A program made the translations under genes and the position numbers. From Begonia masoniana (taxonomy: Eukaryota > Streptophyta > Magnoliopsida > Cucurbitales > Begoniaceae): DNA of 64,000 nt. Below, piece after piece: positions 40,101-52,100 of this stretch. The stretch spans positions 1,977,982 to 2,041,981 of the forward strand of contig CM039509.1 of NCBI GenBank assembly GCA_022432975.1, read 5' to 3'. The notes below the pieces were generated by a model. The model saw nothing but the letters and a program-made list of their open reading frames with translations. It was not told where the DNA came from and made no database searches. Numbering within the stretch: position 1 is the first letter of the stretch; every line of letters starts with the position of its first letter.

Positions 40101-43100
40101 CATCATCTTAGAACAATTTTGGTGAGTGTGGGACACATTGGTACCTCTAAGTTAGAAGGAAGAGATAGAGTAAGCTTGTGCATTGGATGTTGGTAGTTGA
40201 GATACTTAGGTCGAAAGTGAGTCCATCTCTAGTCCTGTTCCCTTGGTGAAAAAAAAAGATGGCTCTTGAATATTAATTTGTGGACTATGGGGCCCTGAAA
40301 AAGTCATAGTTCTTAAAAGTTTTTTTTTTCAAGTAAGTGATGAGTTACTTGACGAGTTTAATGGGGCTGAATTTCCCTAATTAATTCAAGAGCATGGTAA
40401 CATCATATATGAGTCTGCTTGAAGATGATAATGAAACGATTTTTTGAATTCACGAGAGTTTGCCTTGAAGACGTCTTTGAAATGGAATTTTGAACTCATG
40501 AGGGCAATTGTGAGTTTGTCGTCATACCCTTCAGAATTATCGGTGCTCAATCAACATTTTAGGCACCAATAAATGAAGTTTCCAAGGGTTTTTGGGAAAG
40601 TATTTTTTTGTTTTTTTTTAATTTATATCCTCATGTAGGTGCTATGGTTGGAAGGAGCTGGAAAATTGGCTTAGCATAATTTGCGTCTGAGCGACATGTG
40701 TTGTCCCACATTGACAGAACTAAAACAAACGGTCCTATATAAATATGAGAGGAATCTCTCACTCATTGAGCTAACTTTTGGAGTGAGTTCTACTTTCTTA
40801 CTTTCTATCATGGTATCAGAGTTAAATATGTACGATGTGAAGACTAATTAAACATACTAGACGTAAAGGAAAGAAAAATCTATCAAGCTAGACGTGTGGG
40901 CGGGTGTTGTCCCACATTGACAGAACCAAAACAAATGGTCATGTATAAATATGAGGGGGATTCATTTACTCCTTGAGCTAACTTTTGAAGTGAGTTTTAT
41001 ATTCTCACTTTCTATCAACATGGAATGTCATTTTTGCGAAGCAACAAATTAGCCGTCAACCACCTTATTTCGACAAAAGGAGTAGCATTAGAAATGGATA
41101 AAGTCAAGGCCATGCTTAGTTGACTCCGAGGACTATGAGAACTGAGAGGAAAAGTGTGTTGAATGCTTATCACAATATAGTCAGTCTTGAAGACAATACA
41201 TTGAATTGGTTCAAATAAGTAGAATCACAATCATACTTCATGTTTGAGGTTTAGGGTGCTCCACTAACATGATTGTTTGAAGATCTGAGCTAAAGTAAGG
41301 ATTTACTTACCATTATCACCAAGGTAGAATTATTGGCTATGGGTAATTTTAAATGTCATTTATTGAGTAGTTATAAGTGCCACATGACGCTCCTTTATTG
41401 GGTATTGGCTAAGTGGGGATTACTGTCAATGATCAACTTGAGAACAATGTGTGTTTCAATTCGAGGGTATTGATAAGCCACCTATAAAGTGGAATTATTT
41501 GGTTGTTATAGGTGTCATGTGACACTCCTTTTATTTGTGTATTAATATTTAGAATTTGAATGAGAAGTTATTTACGATATGGTGGGAAAAATAACTAGGT
41601 GGGGATAGAGAGTAAAGAAAGGAGGATGAAAAATATAGTAATAGTAGGGTGCAAATTTCTGGTTGAATTTGTAAGTCTGATATTTATGCATGTGTAAGAA
41701 ATCCTTGGTAATATACCTATCACAATGCTGTTCTTTTCAGAATATGATGTTAAATAATAGTGTTTTGTAAGATAATATTATATTTATCTTTGCAAAATGG
41801 TGATTCCAAGCATTTTAGATATTATTCTTGTCTTTTTTGGTCCTATTCACCTCAATGGACTTGGAAAAATCTTAAAATTTAAGAAAAAATCCAATTTAAA
41901 CCTCAAACTATGAGGTCAGGGACAACCTGAAACCTGAACTATGTTTAGGTATAATTCAAATCTTATACTATCTCTATTAACACTCGCAATTACTTGTTAA
42001 ATACACTCTCAGTTGCCCCCGTTTAGGCAAGGTCACATTCATTTTTATGCGCGGTCCGAAATTAGGGCGAAATTGCAAAATTAGGGCGATTTTGTAAATC
42101 GATCGTTAGGTTGATGCGGCGGTCCGAAATTAGGGCGAAACCACGAAGAAATGGTGTGGGAGATCAAAACGCGAACAAAATCGATGGAGCACTAGGTATT
42201 GGATGTCGAAATTTGTCAGAACCACAAGGAAAATCACCGGAGAGAGATGCTAAGTCGCGCGTGGCCTTTCTAAGGGCGACCTCAAATTTTACTAGGGCGC
42301 ATGTGGTAGCTCGCGTTTCGCACAAGAGTGATCGCGCGTAAAAACAAAGATGACCCCTCCTAAATGCAGGCTACTGCAGAGGTCGCCTTTGTTTAAACAC
42401 GGTCGCCCTTGTGCGAAATGCGGTCACCCTCACTTAAAACACAAGTGACGGCGAATGTATTCAACAACATGGTTGACTTGTTCTCTGTAGATAATATAAA
42501 GTTTGATTTGTACCCAAACATAGTTTAAAGTTTAAATTGTCTCTGACCCGTAGTTCAATGTTTAAATTGGACTTTTCCTTGAAGTTTATTAATGAGAGAA
42601 TTTCTTATTCTGCCTTTTTTTATTTACATTATAGATATTTAATAACAATTTATCACATTTTTTCTTGGAACTCTTGTTAGTAGATGAACGTGGTAAAGTC
42701 CTAAGATCCAATATTGTTTTTGGGTCTTTCATTAGTGGAATTGTTTATGGGCCCTTCTTATATACGTATTACACATTTTAATACAATACGTTATCTCTTA
42801 AAAATTAAACAAAATTTTTTGTGATCTTCTAGTAAACTATTGATGATTTTTTGTTATCTTGATCATTTGTTGTTTATTGGTGTCTGGGCTTTTGTTTTTC
42901 ATGTGGTACTCTATTAATTTATATCAATAGCAAAAACCATTTATGAATCTGTTCCGCTTCTTATGTGCACTGTTTTCTTCTCTTTCGTGTTTCAGAATAT
43001 GGCTTATTATAAAATTTCACATGTTGATGGTCGGATAACTAACCCAGAACAACGTATTGCAAGTGATGTTCCGAGGTTTTGTTCAGAGTTGAGCGAGCTT

Positions 43101-46100
43101 GTGCAAGACGATTTATCAGCAATGACTGACGCTCTGCTCTATACTTGGCGTCTTTGCTCTTATGCGAGCCCAAAGTACCTCTTCTGGATTTTGGTAATTC
43201 TCTTTCATTGACTTCCCCTTATTTATGTTCATTTTAGGTGCTATGCTAATGCCAATTCTTTGTAGAGTTTAATTTTATAATATATTGGAATCATTCAAAG
43301 TTTTAGCGGTAAGGTTGTTTTCAGGCATATGTGGCTGGAGCAGGTACCTTGATAAGGAATTTCTCTCCTGCTTTTGGTAAACTAATGTCCAGAGAACAAC
43401 AATTGGAGGGGGAGTATCGCCAACTTCAATCACGTTTAAGGACCCATGCGGAAAGTATTGCATTTTATGGTGGGGAAAGAAGAGAAGAATTTCATATTTT
43501 GCAGAAGTTTAAGAATCTAATTAAGCACATGAATATTGTCCTTCATGAGCATTGGTGGTTTGGCATGATTCAAGACTTCTTGGTGAAGTATCTTGGTGCT
43601 ACAGTGGCTGTTATCTTGATCATAGAGCCTTTCTTTTCCGGAAATCTTAAACCTGATACTTCAACAATTGGCCGTGCAGAGATGTTAAGCAACCTTAGAT
43701 ATCACACCAGTGTCATAATATCACTATTTATTTCTCTTGGTACTCTTTCTATTAGCTCAAGACGTTTAAACCGTCTCAGGTACTTTTCCGTTGCTTTCTG
43801 GTTGTTGAGAGTAGTAGATGCTTTTGTTTGCTCTCGTAATATTTTGTATTTCATTTTCTGAAAGTAACAATGGGGATAGAGATCTTTGTTAGTTATTTAA
43901 TTTAACGGAAAATATGCAATATGTAGGCCAGGAATCATGGAGACACGGACATGCGACTTAACACAATATATGGATGTGCTTACATTTCATTTATGAGAAA
44001 ATAGGACATGGAGATGCTAGGACACATAATTAAAAAATGATATTTATCATGTATTATAAGCAGTTAGTATTATAAAAAGTAATTAGTGTTATGAGCACAC
44101 TTTATTTATAAAAATGATATTTAGAATAAGTATTACTCAAGAGGTTTTCATATGATATCGAATTCCAAATTTAACAAGCTAGCTTAGCAAAACATAGAGT
44201 AGAAGCGACCAACATAGATCAGTAATACAAATTCATAATACAATTACCGTTTGGACATAGTTCTGCAAAACATAGTGTAGAAGCATCTGAATAAATTTTT
44301 TTTTAAAATTATTATTATTTATTTTAAATAAATGTCCTACAGTGTCCTTGCATGCTCGGATATGTTTCCAGCTTTGTCCAAAATTAATAAAGAAAACAAA
44401 TATCCTGACATGTATTATGCCATGTCAAATGCATATCTGCGTCAAAGATGTGTTTGACGCAGAAATTCCACAAAAATGGGACCTTTCAGTGCTTCTTAGT
44501 GTGAAGGTTACTAACCACGCCTTCTCTTAGAAAATCCTCACAAGTAAGGTCAATAATTTTTTGTTTGTTTTTGTTTTTATTTCAGTGGTTATGCTGAACG
44601 CATTCATGAGTTGATGATCATATCAAAAGAGTTAAACGTTGTTAGAAAAGATTCATCTCTGCAAGGGGGTGGGGTTAGGAAATGCTTTAGTGACGCTGAC
44701 TACATTGAATTTGCTGGTGTGAAGGTATATGGCATTTACCATAGTCTTTATTTGTGGGTGTATAAATCTTGTGCTGTCTATGTTTTGAACAATTTATTTC
44801 TTATAGGTTGTTACTCCCAGTGGAAATGTCTTGGTGGATAATTTGTCTCTTAGAGTTGAGTCTGGATCGAATCTTTTGATTACAGGTAATGTGTTCAATA
44901 AGAGTTTGTTTATATTTGGTTGCAGGTGCATAAGCTCTTTTAGCTGTGATGCACTTTGCCTACTTTCTCCATGTCATTGTTTAGAAGGAAAAAGAATAAA
45001 AAAAGAAGTGAGTTCCTAGATTAAAATATGCTATTCAAAACATGAATTTGATGTTGACTTTGGCTAATACTGATTTCTAGCAAGATGGAAGTGTCTGATA
45101 GCCACCTTAGAATTCAAGTCGAGATCTACAACAAGATGCTGTTTCCATTTAAAATTTCTTGTATTATGAAGTTTATGGATATCATTTGATGTTCAAATGT
45201 TTTTGAATGTTATTGAAGGTCCAAATGGTAGTGGAAAAAGCTCACTTTTCCGCGTTCTCGGAGGCCTTTGGCCATTAGTGTCGGGGTATATTGTGAAACC
45301 TGGGGTTGGTTCGGATCTTAACAAGGAAATTTTCTATGTACCTCAAAGACCATATACAGCTGTTGGAACACTTCGGGACCAGTTAATTTACCCATTAACG
45401 GCAGATCAAGAGGCTGAACCGCTCACACGTGATGGAATGGTGGAATTGTTGAGAAATGTAATGTATTTGTTGTGAATTTAGAATGTATTGGTGGAGCTGT
45501 TGAAAGCACATCTTCTCATTAGTATTGTAGTACCTTTTTCAAATGCTAAATAATAATTATTGTTTAATTTTTTTATGCTATTTTCCAGGTTGATCTTGAA
45601 TATCTTCTTGACCGTTACACACTTGAAAAAGTGGTAAATTGGGGGGATGAACTGTCTCTTGGGGAGCAGCAAAGGTTGGGAATGGCCAGACTCTTCTATC
45701 ATAAACCGAAGTTTGCAATTCTTGATGAATGTACTAGTGCTGTGACAAATGATATGGAGGAGCGATTTTGCACTAAAGTTAGGGATATGGGAACAACCTG
45801 CATAACCATATCACATCGTCCAGCCTTAGTAGCATTTCATGATGTCGTTTTGTCCTTAGACGGTGAAGGAGGCTGGAGTGTTCATTACAAAAGGTTAAAT
45901 TCCTCTGCGGATCTTTCTTTGTTGTTGTCCACTATAATCAATACATTTTCTTTTTTAATTTGACACTTTTGGTATCCTCAGGGAGGGCCTTTCTCAGTCA
46001 GGGATCAATACAATGAGACTTTCTGAGACAAACCGTCAGACTGATGCATTAGTTGTTCAACAGGCATTTGCCGGGACAGGGAAGGTTTGATAATTCTTAT

Positions 46101-49100
46101 AACTCTAAAATTTCATGTTATGGCCTTAAGTTGCGTCACTGCTGTTTTTTTACTCATTAGAAACTCATGATTTTTGTTTAGGCCTCTGAATTTTCAAAAT
46201 CAGATGCTCAACAATACAATTCAAAGGTGATAGCAACCTCTCCTATGGATCATACTGTTACAAAGCCCACTGTTCCGCAGCTTAAGGGGACTCCGAGGGT
46301 GTTGCCACTCCGAGTAGCTTCCATGTTTAAAATCTTGGTTAGTCTAGTTAGTATCAGCATTAGTTTTGAAGTGTGGTCGTTATTTGCTGTTTTGAAGACT
46401 ATGTATTTTGTCTTTCTGTTTGGGGTTGTTAAAGTTCTTACTCTTATATTTTTTGTTCATAATGTACTGATTTACAACTCATTTTTTGCTCAACAGTTCT
46501 AATGATTTTTCAATTACATCTTTATTATTTTTCCAGTTGTGTTGGTCACAGCATAATGTAATTTTAAGCCTTTTTTTATCGGGAATAAAAGTTGCATTAC
46601 TATGAGAAATATGTCCAAGAGGGTGAGCTTGAAGAACGCTCACACTATTATTATTACACCAAAATTTCCGTGTCGCCTATAACTCTTTGCTGGCTATTAA
46701 GCTTTTATTTTTAACTTTAAACTGTATTCCAGGTGCCTACAGTATTTGATAAACAAGGAATGCAATTAATTGCAGTTGCTTTTCTTGTTGTTTCTCGAAC
46801 ATGGATCTCGGATCGCATTGCTTCATTGAATGGTACCTTTTCTTTCATATTACCTTTCGAGCAATTTTAATTGTTAGCTCTTTTTAGTGGAGACAAATCC
46901 ATTTCAACAGGTACCACTGTTAAGTATGTTTTGGAGCAGAATAAGTCCGCATTTATTCGGTTAGTTGGAGTGAGTGTCCTTCAGAGTGCCGCATCTTCAT
47001 TTGTTGCACCTTCCCTGAGGTATTATAAGTTTATTCCGAATGTTTGATAAAAACATGGGGCATATACATAATTCTTTTATTTGAATCTTTCTTTGATTAG
47101 TGATTTGTAATAAGAATATATATTGAAAATGAGGTATAAAGTTCTGCATTTTTATTCAAGGAATTTCGAAGCTTCTGAATTTTCAAATTATTTCCTTGTT
47201 CATTATTAATTTTGTGGTAGCACGTTGGGGATATTTGTTAGTTCATTCCTGTACAGTGTCTATTACTGCCATTAAGAAAATGATTCTTCTTGCAAGTAAT
47301 TAAAAAAAACTGACCGAATACAATGTCGAACTCAGCTGGGAATTCACTTTCACTGAGATAAGAACCTTCCTATCCAGTTCATGTATTTGAAACGGAAAAA
47401 AGTAAATTGATAACTTAATTTATTAATATCAGCAAATTACTTAGTAGTTGTTTTAATGGGCAGTGTAGTTTTTTAATTATTCAAGGGTTATTTTGAATTT
47501 TGTTATAGTGTTGGTCAACATTTTTTAGTGGAATATTCTTACGAGGAAGTGTGGGGAATATGAGGAGTCATTATGTAATTTTGGGGTATCAAGTATTGCT
47601 AGAGTTCATAAATGTCTTGAACATTCTGTGTGATCGTTTTATTCTCAACAGTAATTTGCAATATTTGAATCACGAGATTCATATCATTGGTATCCGAACA
47701 CTATGCTTATCATAATGAAAGGAAGAAAGGGTGATGCTAGAAAGGTGGCTCTTGCCGAGTTGGAAAAGATTTAGTGGTAGAGAATATGATTTCTGCGAGA
47801 GATGAACTTTCCCACGATCACGGGGCTTGGCAGGAAAACATTGTGTGGATTTCGGCATTGGAGAACTTGATGACTCGACTTCCTACCTTGGAGAAAAGCA
47901 TCGCTTGAATCCTGGAACACTTGGATTCGTTGGAAATGGCTTCCTGCACCGCATCACCAGCGATGTGGGATCGAGAGGGAAACTAAAGTTAGGCAAGGGG
48001 GATGGTGTTGACACCAGCTGGAATTATTGAAACCGGCAGTATTAGTGAAGTCTCATTCGAACAGTGAGCTCCATAACAAGGCTCGGGCTAGGTGAGTCGA
48101 GCTGTCGGTCTTTGAAGGAGGCGACTTGGACGATTGGGTATTCCGGGCTAATCAATTTTTGGCTTTTCACCGGTGGACGGAGGATGAAAAAATGGAGATG
48201 GTTCCAATGTATCTTGACGAAGAAGCCTCGACATGGTTTCAATGTGAGGATGGGCTCGTGCATTCTGCTGTTGGGCAGACTTCAAGCTGTTATTTTTGGA
48301 CCGTTTTTGGCCGACACAAAACAGAACACTATCGAAGAAGTTTTTGGCGCTCCAGCATGAAGAGCTTGTCTGTGAATTCCAATAGTGCCGCCCCTTTACG
48401 TGATCTTCTGGAACACATTTTGGAGGCCCAGTTTGTTAATGGATTCAAGAAGAAGATGGTCGAGTTATTAGGAATAATTCCTAACAGGATAGGTCAAATT
48501 ATATTGACAACCCAAAGGATTGAAGACAAAAATCTGGCTCTTCACTAGTCAACCGAGACCAACCAAGCTGGCCCACAAGATTATCAAACCCCTCTGGTTT
48601 GCTCAAGAAACTTGGTTCAAACTGGGTCCTCAGCTTTCAAGTCTGATTTCTTGACCAGACTAGCATTCCCTCCCAATCAAGTTACGATGATGGTGATACC
48701 AAAAAATTCTTCTGCAACCACTAATATTTCTGAACGAACAACTCCGACAAGGGAAACTTCAACCTCCAAACTCCTTTCCTACGTGGAGCTCCAATTGTAT
48801 TGGGAGAGAGGTTTGTGTTACTATTGTGACGAAAAATACACGGTAGGGAACACATGTAAATTTCGTGAAATATAGGTGTTGGTTTGTCAAGATTTGGATA
48901 GTGAGGAGGAAGAACCGCCATAACTCAATTTGGCTAGGCAAGATGATTTGTTAGCAGAAGGGGTGGAGGAGGCGGTTGAGCTGTCAGTAAACCCTGTGGT
49001 GGGTTTAACACCACCTATGACTATGAAAATTAATGGATGTGTCACGTACTATAAAAACAAAGATCAAGGTATGTCTCTGGTTGAATTATTGCAACCTTTT

Positions 49101-52100
49101 CCAATTCCGGACTTGGCATGGGATTTCCACGTTTAATGGTTTTTACTCAATCTTGGTCTTTGTTGATAGACGGAGTAAGTATGGCCACTTTATAGCTCTT
49201 TGCCACCCATTCATGGCTCAATCAATTGTCGGTGTTTTTGTTAGAGAAATTGTAAGGCCGCATGAGATTCCTAGCTCCAATGTTGCACTCAGTTGCAACA
49301 TTGCTTGACTTATTATTCCGAAATGGACAGCCAAACTTAGGGAGTCAACAAGAGTGTTGAGACATGTACAATGCTTTGTGGGGAACAAGCCCCTGCAATG
49401 GGCTCGTTGGCTTCCTTGGGCAGAATATTGGTACAATACTTCCTATCACACCTAAGCTTAAACAACTCCGTATAAGATTCTTTATGGACGTGGACCACTC
49501 CCTTTGATTCATCATGGAGTTGGAAAATCCGTGATTGCTTCAATGGATTCAATGCTTTAAGATAGGAACGCCGAAGATGAACTACATACCCATTTGTCTA
49601 ATGCACAAAACCAAATAAAATCTATTGCGGATGGTTAGCAAAGGGATGTGGTGCTTGAAGTAGGGGATATGACCTACCTTAAGCTCCAACCACATAGGCA
49701 AAAGTTACTCGCTCGGAAGCGGAACAAGATGCTCAGCCCTTAGCTTTACAGGTCCTTTGCTGTGATTGAAAGGATTGGTCCATCGCCATTAACCCGGTTT
49801 TTCATGTATCCCAATTTCGTCGAGTCATTGGAGTGGTACCGACTTCTCCTTAATTACCTCCATGTCGATTGATTTAGAACTTCATGTGGAACTTGAGACC
49901 CTCCTTGGGGTCGGACAGAGCCAATAGAGTAATCAAGCTTTTGGAGAGGTGCTAATTATATGGAAATGACTACTGGCCAATGAAACCACGTGTGCAAGGC
50001 AATTTGACACCATTGGGGAACAGTTTGACACCATTGCAATGCAATTTTCACAATTTCACCCTGAAGACAAGGTGGAACTTTGGGCGGGTTGTACTGATAG
50101 GAACCTTCCTATATGATTCACGTGTGCAAGGCGAAAAAAAGAAGTTGATAACTTAATTTATTAGCTTCAGAAAATTACTTGTTACTTAGTACTTGTTTTC
50201 AATGGACATTGTAGTTTTTTTTAATTATTTGAGGGTTATTTTAGAGTTTATTGAAGTGTAAGTTAACTTTCTCTAGTGGAATGTTCTTATTAGGAAGTGT
50301 GGGGATTAAGACAAACCATTATATAATTTTGGGGTATCAAGTATTGAGAGAGTTCATAGATCTCTCGAACATTCTGTGTGATCGTTCTATTCTCAATAAT
50401 AATTAAGAATATTTTCTATTCAATTACAAGGTTCGTATCACATTGCTGTCCAGGAAAATGTCACCATTTTCTCCTCATTAAATATTTCCAAATTTTTATA
50501 GTTGGATATTATCAGTTACATCAGTTGTTTGAGGCTTGCGCCTAACTTGAGACGAGGCACTCATTGGAAGTTCATACTTCCTCAAGGTTGAGTTCGCTAT
50601 AAGTTGATGTAGGCATGCTATAAATTTGTTACTATAATCCCATAAAATGGTCTGATGTAGGCATGCTATAAATTTGTTACTATAATCCCATAAAATGGTC
50701 CAACATGTAATCTCGTGACTCTTAAAATTTCGCTATAAGATTTTTAAATGGAGAAAAAATTACTAATACTTATTAAACAGATTATTATGTTAGATATATT
50801 TAAATGTTTTTAATATATAAAATTGTTAATGACAATTTTATATAATTTATCTTCTTTTCTGCAATTTGAAACTAGTTTATCCTCTTGAAGTCATTTGGTC
50901 ATTGTCTATACATTGCATACTTCATTTAGTACCAAGGCAAACTTCCAAAGTTGACTAATTGTGTAATGTGATCCTAATATTGCTATTGCATATTATCATG
51001 ATTTTTCCTTTTCCGGCATCTTACCATGGTTGTAGTTACTTGCACTTATAATTCTCTTGCTTATTGTAAGTAATTAATGGCATTTGAAAATGCGTGTTAA
51101 ATGAGCGATGTTTGATTCTAGCTATTTTTCTTTTTGGTGACAGGCACTTGACTGCAAAGCTAGCACTTGGCTGGAGGATTCGCTTGACTCGGCATTTATT
51201 AAAGAATTACTTGAGAAATAATGCATTTTACAAGGTAATGAATTTGTGGTGGGGTGTTGCTGTATTTATTGAGGTTTTCCCTGTGGCTTGAACTTGAATG
51301 TGTTGGTCTTTATGTGTCTGGCTGACTTTGTCTGTTCTTAGAGTTGAACGATTTTTTCTTTTTTGTGGCTATTACAAAAAAGTCCAACAGAAAAAAGCTC
51401 TTGACGTGTAAATATAAGGTTCAATTTACTCAACTCTTATGTGGGACGTTTTCATCATGGAATTAAGATTTTATAAGGAAGTATTTCATCAATTGTTGTG
51501 CTGCATATTCACATCTTTGCAATATCAGTTATTTTGTTACCTATCTGTTGTCATTTGACCCTCTGATTCAACATTTGTCTCTCTTTTAGGTCTTCCATAT
51601 GTCTAGCAAAAATATTGATGCGGATCAGAGGTTAACACATGACTTGGAGAAGTTAACAACTGATTTGTCAGGACTGGTTACTGGAATGGTAAAGCCGTCT
51701 GTTGATATTTTATGGTGAGTAATTTGGTACCTTAGAATCTGAAATAGGTCCTCGCTTGTCTTGTACATTTTAAAGAAAACAAGTTTTCATTACTTCTATT
51801 TTTCAAGGTTCACTTGGAGAATGAAGTTATTGACGGGTCAGAGGGGAGTTGCTATATTATATGCTTATATGTTACTAGGTCTGGGTTTTCTTCGGACAGT
51901 TTCTCCTGACTTTGGTGATCTGGCAAGCCAAGAACAACAACTTGAGGGAACCTTCAGGTGAATTTCTACTTTTTTTAGTTATACTTCCTATTACAATAAC
52001 TTGATTTTCCACAATGAAAAATTAGGTACATGCATGAGAGATTGCGTAGTCATTCTGAGTCTGTTGCTTTTTTTGGAGGGGGTGCTCGAGAAAAAGCTGT

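Noticed and set aside
48042..49552. Minus-strand frames across the chromovirus
   Set aside because: They are shadows of the gag and integrase remnants that read on the plus strand.
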